A stretch of DNA of 64,000 bases. Origin: Streptomyces sp. NBC_00820. Lineage in GTDB: Bacteria > Actinomycetota > Actinomycetes > Streptomycetales > Streptomycetaceae. Position 1 is the first letter of the stretch, and every line of letters starts with the position of its first letter. The notes beneath the pieces were generated by a model. That model saw nothing but the letters and a program-made list of their open reading frames with translations. It did no database searches and was not told where the DNA came from. Below are positions 1 to 8,639 of this stretch, piece by piece. The DNA is taken from positions 5,064,501 to 5,128,500 of the forward strand of contig NZ_CP108882.1 in assembly GCF_036347055.1 (NCBI RefSeq). Direction: 5' to 3'. Position numbers and translations under genes: made by a program.

Positions 1-2
1 TC

Positions 3-314
3 GGCACCGACACGATGTTCCAGACGGTGCCGACCGACGTCATCACCCGCCTGGTCACCGACGAGCCGCCCGCGCACGACGACCGTGCCGCCACCGAGCT
101 GCAGGCGCTCGCCGACCAGGGCGTGCAGATCGCTGTCGCGGGGGCCTCGGGAAACCACTCGGCGGGTGAGCAGGGGCCCGCGGCGCGTCAGCGGGGGGTG
201 CCCGGGCCCCGGCGGAGTCAGCTGCCCGGGGCCGGGCTGCGGTCGGCCTCCGTACTGGGGGAGCAGCCCGCGGGCACCGAACGGGGGCGCGTCGCGGATC
301 TGCGGCGCCGTTAG
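3..314 (+). CDS. C-terminal end of a probable DeoR-family regulator (5' partial)
   Basis: The reading frame is open from the window edge to a TAG at 312-314, so the start lies outside the window. The first 45 or so residues (FQTVPTDVITRLVTDEP, then ALADQGVQIAVAG) look like the last strands of a DeoR-type effector domain, where an Asp-rich segment such as VTDE precedes a helix and a closing GVxI/V strand. The remaining 55 residues are Gly/Pro/Arg-rich and look like an unstructured tail. In S. coelicolor a DeoR-family gene precedes accA2 (memory). The family call is an inference from a short piece; a sugar- or nucleoside-responsive role is not shown. Confidence 0.4.
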   Translation, partial: GTDTMFQTVPTDVITRLVTDEPPAHDDRAATELQALADQGVQIAVAGASGNHSAGEQGPAARQRGVPGPRRSQLPGAGLRSASVLGEQPAGTERGRVADLRRR

Positions 315-490
315 CTCTCCGGGTCCGGTGGGTTCGTGGACCGTGCGTGGGCGGTGCCCCGGATGTCGTGCGGCCGCGGGTGCGCCGTGGCTGGTCGCGC
401 AGTTCCCCGCGCCCCTTGAGGTGGGTGCCGTTCGGCCGGGTTCGGGGCCAGTGGGGTGGTCCCGTGCTTCTCGGTCCGGCCGATGTCAGG

Positions 491-543
491 CGCGCCAAAA
501 AGCGCGACGCCCAGCAGACCGGATAACCGGTCCACCGGGCGTC
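491..543 (-). terminator. Two-tier stem-loop after accA2
   Basis: GACGCCC (506-512) pairs with GGGCGTC (537-543) and, inside it, GACCGG (517-522) pairs with CCGGTC (527-532) around an ATAA loop. A smaller CGCGC/GCGCG palindrome with an A-rich centre adjoins it at 491-506. It lies about 16 nt past the accA2 stop on the minus strand, and probably insulates accA2 from the oppositely oriented gene to the left. Confidence 0.55.
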
Positions 544-558
544 ACCTGAGTGCGGGCG

Positions 559-2334
559 TCAGTCCTTGATCTCGCAGATCGCGGCGCCGGACGTGATGGA
601 GGCGCCGACCTCGGCACCCAGGCCCTTGATGGTGCCCGCCTTGTGGGCGTTGAGGGGCTGCTCCATCTTCATGGCCTCCAGGACGACGACCAGGTCGCCC
701 TCCTTGACCTCCTGGCCCTCCTCGACCGCCACCTTCACGATGGTGCCCTGCATGGGCGAGGCGAGGGTGTCGCCGGAGGCGACGGGGCCGGACTTCTTGG
801 CGGCGCGGCGCTTCGGCTTGGCGCCGGCGGCGAGGCCGGTGCGGGCCAGGGACATGCCCAGCGACGACGGGAGGGAGACCTCCAGGCGCTTGCCGCCGAC
901 CTCGACGACGACGGTCTCACGGCCGCCGGTGTCCTCGTCCGCCTCGACGTCGGCGGGGGCGGTGAAGGGCTTGATGTCGTTGACGAACTCGGTCTCGATC
1001 CAGCGGGTGTGGACCGTGAACGGGTCGGCGGAGCCGGTCAGCTCGGGGGCGAACGCCGGGTCCCGGACGACCACGCGGTGGAACGGGACGGCGGTGGCCA
1101 TGCCCTCGACCTGGAACTCGTCCAGGGCGCGCGCGGCCCGCTCCAGGGCCTCCTTGCGGGTGCGGCCGGTGACGATCAGCTTGGCGAGCAGGGAGTCCCA
1201 GGCCGGGCCGATGACCGAGCCGGACTCCACGCCCGCGTCCAGCCGGACACCGGGGCCCGACGGCGCGTCGAAGCGGGTGACCGTACCGGGAGCCGGGAGG
1301 AAGCCGCGGCCCGGGTCCTCGCCGTTGATGCGGAACTCGAAGGAGTGGCCGCGCAGCTCCGGGTCGCCGTAGCCCAGCTCCTCGCCGTCGGCGATACGGA
1401 ACATCTCGCGGACCAGGTCGATGCCGGCGACCTCCTCGGTCACCGGGTGCTCGACCTGGAGGCGGGTGTTGACCTCCAGGAAGGAGATCGTGCCGTCCTG
1501 GCCGACCAGGAACTCACAGGTGCCGGCGCCCTCGTAGGCGGCCTCCTTGAGGATGGCCTTGGAGGCGCGGTACAGCTCGGCGACCTGCTCGTCCGACAGG
1601 AACGGCGCGGGCGCCTCCTCGACGAGCTTCTGGTGGCGGCGCTGGAGCGAGCAGTCACGGGTGGAGACGACGACCACGTTGCCGTGCTTGTCGGCCAGGC
1701 ACTGCGTCTCCACGTGGCGCGGCCGGTCGAGGTAGCGCTCGACGAAGCACTCGCCGCGGCCGAAGGCGGCGACGGCCTCGCGGACGGCGGAGTCGTACAG
1801 CTCCGGGACCTCTTCGAGGGTGCGGGCGACCTTCAGGCCGCGCCCGCCACCGCCGAAGGCGGCCTTGATCGCGATCGGCAGGCCGTGCTCCTCGGCGAAG
1901 GCCACGACCTCGTCGGCGCCGGACACCGGGTCGGACGTGCCGGCGACCAGCGGCGCGCCGGCGCGCTGGGCGATGTGCCGGGCGGCGACCTTGTCACCGA
2001 GGTCACGGATGGCCTGCGGCGGCGGGCCGATCCAGATCAGACCGGCGTCCAGGACCGCCTGAGCGAACTCGGCGTTCTCCGAGAGGAAGCCGTAACCGGG
2101 GTGGATGGCGTCCGCACCGGACTCGCGGGCGGCGTTCAGCACCTTCTCGATGTCCAGGTAACTGGTCGCCGGAGTGTCACCGCCCAGGGCGAACGCCTCA
2201 TCCGCGGCGCGGACGTGCAGAGCGTCCCGGTCCGGGTCGGCGTATACGGCCACGCTCGCGATCCCGGCATCCCGGCAGGCCCGGGCAACGCGGACAGCGA
2301 TTTCGCCACGGTTGGCGATGAGCACCTTGCGCAC
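559..2334 (-). CDS. accA2: Acyl-CoA carboxylase alpha subunit: biotin carboxylase plus biotin carrier
   Basis: This 591-aa protein is the biotinylated alpha chain of acyl-CoA carboxylase. It carboxylates its own biotin with ATP and bicarbonate, and the beta subunit then transfers CO2 to propionyl- or acetyl-CoA. The N-terminus [15 protein letters not shown] is the family start. The ATP-grasp glycine loop GGGGRGLK lies at about 161-168, [16 protein letters not shown] marks the carboxylase core, and EAMKMEQ near the end carries the biotinylated Lys (about 556). I chose GTG at 2334 because GGAGGGA precedes it; the frame is open to 2511 but the extra residues do not resemble the family. accE and pccB, its partners, lie 2 kb away, with the biotin ligase gene beyond. 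Confidence 0.95.
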   Translation of the reverse strand: MRKVLIANRGEIAVRVARACRDAGIASVAVYADPDRDALHVRAADEAFALGGDTPATSYLDIEKVLNAARESGADAIHPGYGFLSENAEFAQAVLDAGLIWIGPPPQAIRDLGDKVAARHIAQRAGAPLVAGTSDPVSGADEVVAFAEEHGLPIAIKAAFGGGGRGLKVARTLEEVPELYDSAVREAVAAFGRGECFVERYLDRPRHVETQCLADKHGNVVVVSTRDCSLQRRHQKLVEEAPAPFLSDEQVAELYRASKAILKEAAYEGAGTCEFLVGQDGTISFLEVNTRLQVEHPVTEEVAGIDLVREMFRIADGEELGYGDPELRGHSFEFRINGEDPGRGFLPAPGTVTRFDAPSGPGVRLDAGVESGSVIGPAWDSLLAKLIVTGRTRKEALERAARALDEFQVEGMATAVPFHRVVVRDPAFAPELTGSADPFTVHTRWIETEFVNDIKPFTAPADVEADEDTGGRETVVVEVGGKRLEVSLPSSLGMSLARTGLAAGAKPKRRAAKKSGPVASGDTLASPMQGTIVKVAVEEGQEVKEGDLVVVLEAMKMEQPLNAHKAGTIKGLGAEVGASITSGAAICEIKD

Positions 2335-2340
2335 GATTGA

Positions 2341-2369
2341 GGCTCCCTCCTTGAAACAAGCCGAGTTTA
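2341..2369 (-). promoter_or_regulatory. accA2 ribosome-binding site and -10-like hexamer
   Basis: On the minus strand GGAGGGA (2344-2350) precedes the GTG start, and TAAACT (RC of 2364-2369) lies about 30 nt upstream of the start as a good -10 hexamer. No convincing -35 is seen, so the promoter call is tentative. Confidence 0.4.
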
Positions 2370-2741
2370 GGGACTGCCGACGAGCCACTACGACCCGTCC
2401 CCAATGGTGAGCTTGCCCACACGGAGCGTGATGCCAGGCCCGCTCGACCCACGAAAGCCCTTGTCGCGCCTTGGTACGCGGGACTCCACCGGAAAACCCT
2501 AGCCCCGTCATGTGGCCAAGGTCTCTGTGAGAGCGTGCTGCGGGCCACTCGGTTTCTTTGTGGAGTCCCTACGAATGGCCCAATGATTCTTTGCCGCCGG
2601 ACGAACCCTTGTCCCTCGCTTTGCCCTCCCCAAAGCTCTTCACGAGCAGGGGGGACCCCCATGTAGCGTGCGCGATGACACGAACGTACTTCGGGTAACA
2701 GCAGCTCTGCTCGGGCTGAGGTCGAAAGTGGGTGGGGACCG
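2370..2741. other. Intergenic region between divergent accA2 and a membrane protein gene
   Basis: About 370 bp upstream of both neighbours, somewhat less GC-rich than the flanking genes. It must hold both promoters. I see no gene, no long palindrome and no repeat in it. Confidence 0.5.
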
Positions 2742-3389
2742 GTGTTGCGCAGACCGGTGGCGTGGGTCGTGGCGTTCGTCCTCTTGGCCGAGGCGTTCAC
2801 GATCGGAGCACTGAACTGGTTCCTCGGAGTGGTCGTGGACCACCAGAAGATGTCCCTGGCCGGTCTCGACCCCGACGTGATGTCGATGTCCTCGAAGATC
2901 GGCGGCGTGGTCTTCGGCCTCTACTTCGCCCTGTGCGCCCTGGTGGCCCTGCTGGTCGCGATACGCGACCGCGCGCCCGCCGGCCTCGGGCGTGTCCTGC
3001 TCATCAGCGCCGCGGTGGTGCACGCCCTGCTGGGCGCCTTCTGCTGGGGCCCGGTGGGCCGGCCCGCGTTCCTGTTCATGGTCGTGGTGTTCGCGCTGAT
3101 CCTCCTGCTCCTGATGACGTACGACCGCCAGGACGACGCCGGCCGGCAGCGGGCCGCCGGCGCCCCTGGGGCGAGCGGCGACCCCGAGGCGCTGCCCGGA
3201 CCGGTCGCGCCGCCGCAGGGGGCCGATGAGCGCAAGACCCTGTCCGCGCCGGCCGCAACTCCGGAAGAAGGCGGGCCGCACGGCCGTACGGGTGAGCGGG
3301 GCGAGGGGGCCGAGGGGGACGTGGAGCGCGGCGGGCCGCACGACACCGTCCCCGCGCAGGTCACTCTGCCGGTGCCCACAACTCGGTGA
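2742..3389 (+). CDS. Four-helix membrane protein of unknown function
   Basis: The 215-aa product has four hydrophobic stretches, near residues 5-28 (starting [12 protein letters not shown]), 53-75, 84-103 and 108-128, followed by a hydrophilic tail of about 85 residues rich in Gly, Ala, Pro and Glu. The tail is probably cytoplasmic. GTG at 2742 and TTG at 2745 are both possible starts. The last 29 bp overlap the 3' end of maf on the other strand, so the two genes converge. A homologue sits at the same place in other streptomycetes (memory), but I know of no assigned role. Confidence 0.8.
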   Translation: MLRRPVAWVVAFVLLAEAFTIGALNWFLGVVVDHQKMSLAGLDPDVMSMSSKIGGVVFGLYFALCALVALLVAIRDRAPAGLGRVLLISAAVVHALLGAFCWGPVGRPAFLFMVVVFALILLLLMTYDRQDDAGRQRAAGAPGASGDPEALPGPVAPPQGADERKTLSAPAATPEEGGPHGRTGERGEGAEGDVERGGPHDTVPAQVTLPVPTTR

Positions 3390-3978
3390 TGCCGACACCC
3401 AGTTCGGCCAGCAGCCGGCGGACCAGGGGCAGGCTGATGCCGATCACGTTGCCGTGGTCGCCGTCGATGCCCTCGATGAACGGCGCCGAGCGGCCGTCCA
3501 GGGTGAAGGCCCCGGCCACGTAGAGGGGTTCGCCCGAGGCGACGTAGGCCGCGATCTCCTCGTCCGAGGGGTGCCCGAAACGCACCAGCGTGGAGGCGGT
3601 CGCGGACACGTACCGCTTGGCCGTCGTGTCCCAGACGCAGTGCCCCGTCTGCAGGATGCCGGCCCGCCCGCGCATCGCCTTCCAGCGGGCGGTGGCCTCC
3701 TCGGCGTCGGCGGGCTTGCCCAGCGCCTGCCCGTCCAGCTCCAGGACCGAGTCGCAGCCGATCACCAGGGCGCCCTGCACCTCCGGCCGCGCCGCCACCA
3801 CCGAGGCCTTGGCCTCGGCCAGGGCGAGGGCCAGCTCGGCCGGGGTGGGCGCGGTGACGGCGTCCTCGTCGACCCCGCTCACGATCACCTCGGGCGCGAG
3901 ACCCGCCTGCCGCAGCAGGCCGAGCCGGGCGGGGGACTGGGAGGCGAGGACGAGGCGACGGCGGGGCTGGTCAGTCAT
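3361..3978 (-). CDS. maf: Maf-family nucleoside triphosphate pyrophosphatase
   Basis: This 205-aa protein is a house-cleaning pyrophosphatase that hydrolyses non-canonical or modified nucleoside triphosphates to monophosphates. The N-terminal [20 protein letters not shown] is the diagnostic Maf phosphate-binding motif (S-Q-S-P-x-R). SGVDEDAV follows, and [11 protein letters not shown] holds the catalytic Asp. Length is normal for the family. It is the last gene of the pccB-accE-small protein-maf series on the minus strand, about 27 bp after the 42-aa gene, and its end overlaps the convergent membrane protein gene. Confidence 0.92.
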   Translation of the reverse strand: MTDQPRRRLVLASQSPARLGLLRQAGLAPEVIVSGVDEDAVTAPTPAELALALAEAKASVVAARPEVQGALVIGCDSVLELDGQALGKPADAEEATARWKAMRGRAGILQTGHCVWDTTAKRYVSATASTLVRFGHPSDEEIAAYVASGEPLYVAGAFTLDGRSAPFIEGIDGDHGNVIGISLPLVRRLLAELGVGITELWAPAE

Positions 3979-4005
3979 GCGGCCAGCGTATCGCCGACGG
4001 CGGGC

Positions 4006-4134
4006 TCACCTCAGACCGATCGCGATCAGGATCACGATCATGGCCAGAGCCAGGAAGAGGCCGAGCCGCCGCAGCTTCGCCTCCATGTCGCGGAGTTCTT
4101 TCGACGGCTCGTCCTCGGGGTCTGACCACAGCAT
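4006..4134 (-). CDS. mmpB: 42-aa single-pass membrane protein (MmpB-like)
   Basis: A short frame begins MLWSDPEDEPSKELRD, continues with a basic helix (MEAKLRRLGLF) and ends in one hydrophobic segment (LALAMIVILIAIGLR). The charged N-terminus is probably cytoplasmic, with the helix in the membrane. The MLWSDPE start, the size and the position between maf and accE fit what I recall as the streptomycete morphogenic membrane protein MmpB; the name is from memory and was not checked. It is too short for most ORF filters. It lies in the accE-maf series, preceded by a hairpin at 4164-4195. Confidence 0.7.
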   Translation of the reverse strand: MLWSDPEDEPSKELRDMEAKLRRLGLFLALAMIVILIAIGLR

Positions 4135-4163
4135 GCTCCCAGCGTGGGGCCTGGACCGCGGAG

Positions 4164-4195
4164 GGCGCCTGAGTAGAGGTACTCAGATCGGCGCC
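4164..4195. terminator. Hairpin between accE and the 42-aa gene
   Basis: CTGAGTA and TACTCAG form a perfect 7-bp stem with a GAGG loop, nested in GGCGCC (4164-4169) and GGCGCC (4190-4195) with a 3-nt bulge. It could end the pccB-accE transcript or be an mRNA processing site ahead of the downstream small gene. Confidence 0.35.
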
Positions 4196-4246
4196 CGGTG
4201 CCGCCGTACCGCTGTGCTCGGCTCCCCACGCTCCTGGAACGTGCTG

Positions 4247-4456
4247 TCAGCTCGGCCAGTAGGTGCGCGTCCACGAGGCCGGGCCCGGGGCCGGGACGCG
4301 GTGGGCCGCGATCCGGGACGGGTCCGACCAGGCGTCCCTCGGGGCTCCCGCGCCGGACGGCGTCGCCGACGCCGCCGCGGCGCGGAAGCGGACCACCGCC
4401 AGAGCGGCGGCCAGCTCCTCGGGGGTGGGATTGCCTCGTACGACCTTGATGTTCAT
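4247..4456 (-). CDS. accE: Acyl-CoA carboxylase epsilon subunit
   Basis: The 69-aa product starts MNIKVVRGNPTPEELAAALAV, the typical opening of actinobacterial AccE/PccE, and ends with the SWTRTYWPS-type aromatic tail. Epsilon subunits bind the alpha-beta complex of actinobacterial acyl-CoA carboxylases and raise its activity. The middle is Ala/Ser/Gly/Pro-rich and probably flexible. It starts 32 bp after the pccB stop and is surely in its transcript. A length under 100 aa is normal for this subunit. Confidence 0.9.
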   Translation of the reverse strand: MNIKVVRGNPTPEELAAALAVVRFRAAAASATPSGAGAPRDAWSDPSRIAAHRVPAPGPASWTRTYWPS

Positions 4457-4488
4457 GACCGCTCCCGGGGTCCGCGTGGCGACAGGGC

Positions 4489-6102
4489 CTAGAGGGGGAT
4501 GTTGCCGTGCTTCTTCGGAGGCAGGGATTCCCGCTTGGTGCGCAGTTGACGCAGACCCCGGACGATGTGGGCGCGGGTGTCGGACGGCATGACCACCGCG
4601 TCGACGTAACCGCGCTCGGCCGCGATGTACGGGTTGAGCAGGGCGTCCTCGTACTCCCGGATCAGCCGCGCCCGGACGGCCTCGGCGTTCTCGGGGCTCT
4701 CGCCGTTCGCCTCCGCCTCCGCGATGGTGCGGCGGTGCAGGATGTTGACCGCGCCCTGGGCGCCCATGACGGCGATCTGCGCGGTCGGCCAGGCGAGGTT
4801 GAGGTCGGCACCCAGGTGCTTGGAGCCCATGACGTCGTAGGCGCCGCCGAAGGCCTTCCGCGTGATCACCGTGATCAGCGGGACGGTGGCCTCCGCGTAC
4901 GCGAAGATGAGCTTGGCGCCGCGCCGGATGATGCCCTCGTGCTCCTGGCCGACGCCGGGCAGGAAGCCGGGGACGTCGACGAAGGTCAGCACGGGCACGT
5001 TGAAGGCGTCGCAGGTGCGCACGAAGCGTGCCGCCTTCTCGCTGGCGGCGATGTCCAGGCAGCCGGCGAACTGCATCGGCTGGTTGGCGACGATGCCGAC
5101 CGGGTGGCCCTCGACGCGCCCGAAGCCGGTGAGGATGTTCGGCGCGAACAGGGCCTGGGTCTCGAAGAACTCCGCGTCGTCCAGGATGTGTTCGATCACC
5201 GTGTGCATGTCGTACGGCTGGTTCGCGCTGTCCGGGACGAGCGTGTCCAGCTCGCGGTCCTCGTCGGAGACCGCGAGATCGGCCTCCTCGGGGAAGACCG
5301 GGGCCTCGGCGAGGTTGTTGGACGGCAGGTACGACAGCAGCTGCTTGACGTACTCGATCGCGTCCTTCTCGTCCCCGGCCATGTGATGCGCCACGCCCGA
5401 GGCGGTGTTGTGGGTGCGGGCGCCGCCCAGCTCCTCCATGCCGACGTCCTCGCCGGTGACCGTCTTGATGACGTCGGGGCCGGTGATGAACATGTGCGAG
5501 GTCTGGTCGACCATGACCGTGAAGTCGGTGATGGCGGGGGAGTAGACCGCGCCGCCCGCGCACGGGCCGACCACCAGGGAGATCTGCGGAATCACGCCGG
5601 AGGCATGGGTGTTGCGGCGGAAGATCTCGCCGTACGCGCCGAGGGAGGCCACACCCTCCTGGATGCGGGCGCCGCCGGAGTCGTTGATGCCGATGACCGG
5701 GCAGCCGGTCTTCAGGGCGAAGTCCATGACCTTGACGATCTTCTGCCCGTAGACCTCGCCGAGGGCGCCGCCGAAGACGGTGAAGTCCTGCGAGAAGACG
5801 GCGACGGGGCGGCCGTCGACGGTTCCGTAGCCCGTGACGACACCGTCGCCGTACGGACGGTTCGACTCCAGACCGAAGTTGGTGGAACGGTGCCGGGCGA
5901 ACTCGTCCAACTCGACGAAGGAGTCCTCGTCGAGCAGCAGCTCGATCCGTTCACGGGCCGTCAACTTGCCCTTGGCGTGCTGCTTCTCGACGGCGCGCTC
6001 CGAGCCGGCGTGCGTCGCCTCGTGGATGCGCCGCTGGAGATCCGCGAGCTTCCCCGCGGTTGTGTGCATGTCGGACTCGTGACGCTCTTCCGGCTCGGAC
6101 AT
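4489..6102 (-). CDS. pccB: Propionyl-CoA carboxylase beta subunit (carboxyltransferase)
   Basis: This 537-aa carboxyltransferase moves CO2 from biotin to propionyl-CoA, giving methylmalonyl-CoA for odd-chain fatty acid metabolism and polyketide extender units. Crotonase-like halves are visible: [12 protein letters not shown] and [13 protein letters not shown] in the N-half, [22 protein letters not shown] and [16 protein letters not shown] in the C-half. Asp423 in AYDVMGS aligns with Asp422 of S. coelicolor PccB, the residue known to favour propionyl- over acetyl-CoA in comparison with Ile in AccB. It is first in the pccB-accE series and divergent from birA across 110 bp. Confidence 0.95.
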   Translation of the reverse strand: MSEPEERHESDMHTTAGKLADLQRRIHEATHAGSERAVEKQHAKGKLTARERIELLLDEDSFVELDEFARHRSTNFGLESNRPYGDGVVTGYGTVDGRPVAVFSQDFTVFGGALGEVYGQKIVKVMDFALKTGCPVIGINDSGGARIQEGVASLGAYGEIFRRNTHASGVIPQISLVVGPCAGGAVYSPAITDFTVMVDQTSHMFITGPDVIKTVTGEDVGMEELGGARTHNTASGVAHHMAGDEKDAIEYVKQLLSYLPSNNLAEAPVFPEEADLAVSDEDRELDTLVPDSANQPYDMHTVIEHILDDAEFFETQALFAPNILTGFGRVEGHPVGIVANQPMQFAGCLDIAASEKAARFVRTCDAFNVPVLTFVDVPGFLPGVGQEHEGIIRRGAKLIFAYAEATVPLITVITRKAFGGAYDVMGSKHLGADLNLAWPTAQIAVMGAQGAVNILHRRTIAEAEANGESPENAEAVRARLIREYEDALLNPYIAAERGYVDAVVMPSDTRAHIVRGLRQLRTKRESLPPKKHGNIPL

Positions 6103-6199
6103 CGGGATGCGGCTCCCTGCCTGCTCAAAAGGGGGGACGATTACTCACCCGTAGCGTAGTGGCGGGCCTACCGGTCAGCAGTGCGGCGTTTCCCACACC

Positions 6200-6212
6200 T
6201 AGGGTGGCTTGC
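6200..6212 (+). promoter_or_regulatory. Leaderless-type -10 of birA
   Basis: TAGGGT (6200-6205) lies 7 nt before the ATG at 6213. That spacing would put the transcription start at the A of ATG, giving a leaderless mRNA. No clear Shine-Dalgarno is present. Confidence 0.45.
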
Positions 6213-7073
6213 ATGACGCCGCAGAATCCCTCAGACGACAGCCGTTGGTCCGACCTGGAGCGCCCTCCGCTGAACGCGGCCGCCCTGCGCCGGGCGCTGA
6301 CCCGTGACGACAGCCTGTGGTGCGACGTCGAGGTGGTGCAGCGCACCGGGTCCACCAACTCCGACCTCGTCGCCCTGGCCGCCGCGGGCGACGCGGACGA
6401 AGGTGCCGTCCTCGTCGCCGAGGAGCAGGACGCCGGGCGGGGCCGCCTGGACCGCACCTGGACGGCTCCCGCCCGCTCCGGTCTCTTCTTCTCCGTCCTG
6501 CTGAAGCCCGCCGGTGTCCCCGTCGAGCGCTGGGGCTGGCTGCCGCTGCTGACCGGCGTCGCCGTCGCGACGGCGATCGCGCGCGCCGCCGGCGTCGACA
6601 CCGCCCTCAAGTGGCCCAACGACCTGCTGGTCACGGTCGACGGGAAGGAGCGCAAGGCCGGCGGCATCCTCGCCGAGCGCGCGGGCACGGACGCGGTCGT
6701 GGTCGGCATCGGCATCAACGTCACCCTGCGCGAGGACGAACTCCCCGTCCCCCAGGCGGGATCGCTCGCGCTGGCCGGAGCGATCAGCACGGACCGCGAT
6801 CCGCTGCTGCGGGCGGTCCTGCGCTCCCTGGAGGAGTGGTACGGGCGTTGGCGGGACGCCGGGGGCGATCCGGCCGCGAGCGGCCTGCAGGAGGCGTACG
6901 CGGCGGCCTGCTCGACGCTGGGGCGCACGGTGCGGGCGGAGCTGCCCGGCGACCGGGCGCTGGTGGGGGAGGCGGTGGCCCTCGACGGGGACGGGCGGCT
7001 GGTCATCGCGACGGAGGAGGGCGTGCAGGAGCCGGTGGGGGCGGGCGACATCGTCCACTTGCGGCCCGCGTGA
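6213..7073 (+). CDS. birA: Biotin--[acetyl-CoA-carboxylase] ligase
   Basis: This 286-aa enzyme adenylates biotin and attaches it to the carrier Lys of AccA2 and other biotin proteins. Seen in the sequence: the biotin/AMP loop AGRGRLDRTW at about 74-83, KWPNDLL at about 133-139, RKAGGILAE and GIGINV in the core, and a C-terminal SH3-like cap. There is no N-terminal winged helix, so it should be the monofunctional class and not a repressor. It diverges from pccB, which places the modifying enzyme beside its substrate complex. The upstream in-frame sequence back to 6060 is rejected because ATG 6213 has a leaderless-type promoter. Confidence 0.93.
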   Translation: MTPQNPSDDSRWSDLERPPLNAAALRRALTRDDSLWCDVEVVQRTGSTNSDLVALAAAGDADEGAVLVAEEQDAGRGRLDRTWTAPARSGLFFSVLLKPAGVPVERWGWLPLLTGVAVATAIARAAGVDTALKWPNDLLVTVDGKERKAGGILAERAGTDAVVVGIGINVTLREDELPVPQAGSLALAGAISTDRDPLLRAVLRSLEEWYGRWRDAGGDPAASGLQEAYAAACSTLGRTVRAELPGDRALVGEAVALDGDGRLVIATEEGVQEPVGAGDIVHLRPA

Positions 7074-7413
7074 GTACGAGTGGTGTCGCGCGGGGTGCTT
7101 GCCGGGCGCCCTGCGCCGCGGCCGGCCGGGGGTGGGGGATCCGGGATCCCGTCGCCCCTGGCGGTACGACTGTCCGTGACCGGCGGGCAGCTATCAACGG
7201 CCGGATTCACTGCGGCCCGCGGATGCGCACCGGCGCCCAAGCGGCGAAAATCAGGCCGTCCGGCATTTCGGAAACCAGGCCGTCCGGACCGGGGCGAGGG
7301 TCCGGGGGACGGCGAACCCCAGGGCGGCCGACCGCAGTACAGGGTGCCCCACCAGCGAAGCTGCACTGCTCGGTCGGCCCAGCCCGACGGAGTGAGCTGG
7401 CGCACACCTGCCG
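7074..7413. other. Intergenic region between birA and cya
   Basis: No convincing gene is seen. It contains a perfect 12-bp direct repeat, CAGGCCGTCCGG, at 7252-7263 and 7276-7287 (centre spacing 24 bp), which could be a regulator site. The promoter of the adenylate cyclase gene follows. Confidence 0.5.
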
Positions 7414-7419
7414 TAGAGT
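7414..7419 (+). promoter_or_regulatory. -10 hexamer of the adenylate cyclase gene
   Basis: TAGAGT lies about 48 nt before the GTG start, which would give a leader of about 40 nt. No clear -35 is seen. Confidence 0.4.
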
Positions 7420-7466
7420 TGAGGCCGGTCGATACCTGACCGTGGCAGATCGGAAGGGCAGCAGGC

Positions 7467-8591
7467 GTGACCGTCGACGACACCGGCTCCGGCGCGGGCG
7501 CGGACGGCAGGGTTGACCCCGACGCCGCCGAACCCGGCGAGGACCCCCTCGCCCTGCGCCTGGAACAGCTCATCCTGGGCGCCGAGCGTCGCTACACCCC
7601 TTTCCAGGCCGCCCGCAGCGCCGGTGTCTCCATGGAGCTGGCGTCACGGTTCTGGCGCGCCATGGGCTTCGCGGACATAGGGCAGGCCAAGGCCCTCACC
7701 GAGGCCGACGTACTGGCCCTGCGCCGCCTCGCCGGCCTGGTCGAGGCGGGACTGCTCAGCGAGGCCATGGCGGTACAGGTGGCCCGGTCCACCGGGCAGA
7801 CCACCGCCCGGCTGGCCGAGTGGCAGATCGACTCCTTCCTGGAGGGCCTGACCGAGCCCCCCGAGCCGGGTATGACCCGCACCGAGGTGACGTACCCGAT
7901 CATCGAGCTGCTCCTGCCCGAACTGGAGGAGTTCCTCGTCTACGTCTGGCGCCGCCAGCTCGCGGCCTCGGCCGGCCGGGTCATCCAGGCCGCCGACGAC
8001 GAGGAGATGGTCGACCGGCGGCTCGCGGTCGGATTCGCCGACCTCGTCGGGTTCACGCGGCTGACCCGCCGTATGGAGGAGGAGGAGCTCGGCGAGCTGG
8101 TCGAGGCGTTCGAGACGACCGCCGCCGACCTGGTGGCCGCCCGTGGCGGCCGGCTCATCAAGACCCTCGGCGACGAGGTGCTCTACGTCGCCGACGACGC
8201 GGGTACGGCCGCGGACATCGCCCTGCGGCTGGTCGAGACGATGGCGAACGACGAGACGATGCCCGAGCTGCGCGTCGGCATGGCCTTCGGCACGGTGACG
8301 ACCCGGATGGGCGACGTCTTCGGCACGACCGTGAACCTCGCCTCCCGGCTGACCTCGATAGCGCCCCGCGACGCCGTGCTGGTGGACAGCGCCTTCGCCG
8401 AGGAGCTGATCCGCACCGGTGAGGCGCCCGCCTCGGAGGCGGCGGCGGCCGAGGCCGTCGCCACGGCGGAGAAGGAGGGCGAGGAGCCGCCGACGTACCC
8501 CTTCGCGCTCCAGCCGATGTGGCAGCGCCCGGTCCGCGGCCTCGGCGTGGTCGAACCCTGGCTGCTCGCCCACCGCCCGTCCCGGCCCTGA
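7467..8591 (+). CDS. cya: Class III adenylate cyclase
   Basis: This 374-aa protein makes cAMP from ATP. The N-terminal 170 residues resemble the regulatory domain of Rv1264-type cyclases, with helical segments around RLEQLILGAERRYTPFQAA and WRAMGF. The catalytic domain has FADLVGFT (first metal Asp), LIKTLGDEVLY (substrate Lys and second metal Asp), and VFGTTVNLASRL (transition-state Asn and Arg). No membrane segment is present, so it should be soluble. In S. coelicolor the single cAMP-forming Cya gene lies beside birA as here (memory) and influences germination and antibiotic production. GTG at 7467 is preceded by a GGAAGGG-like site. Confidence 0.93.
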   Translation: MTVDDTGSGAGADGRVDPDAAEPGEDPLALRLEQLILGAERRYTPFQAARSAGVSMELASRFWRAMGFADIGQAKALTEADVLALRRLAGLVEAGLLSEAMAVQVARSTGQTTARLAEWQIDSFLEGLTEPPEPGMTRTEVTYPIIELLLPELEEFLVYVWRRQLAASAGRVIQAADDEEMVDRRLAVGFADLVGFTRLTRRMEEEELGELVEAFETTAADLVAARGGRLIKTLGDEVLYVADDAGTAADIALRLVETMANDETMPELRVGMAFGTVTTRMGDVFGTTVNLASRLTSIAPRDAVLVDSAFAEELIRTGEAPASEAAAAEAVATAEKEGEEPPTYPFALQPMWQRPVRGLGVVEPWLLAHRPSRP

Positions 8592-8639
8592 CCCGGTCTT
8601 GACCGTGCCCGGGACCTTGTCCGGGACGTTGACCAGAAC

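Noticed and set aside
550..2340. Plus-strand open frame of 596 codons over accA2
   Set aside because: Antisense shadow; the minus strand encodes a complete biotin carboxylase with biotin site.
2335..2511. N-terminal extension of AccA2 to 2511
   Set aside because: Family sequence starts at [10 protein letters not shown], with a ribosome site before GTG 2334 and a -10 hexamer inside the extension.
4507..6159. Plus-strand open frame of 550 codons over pccB
   Set aside because: Antisense shadow of a well-defined carboxyltransferase gene.
7080..7439. 119-codon frame between birA and cya
   Set aside because: No ribosome site, mixed composition with weak third-position bias, and it covers the cya promoter.
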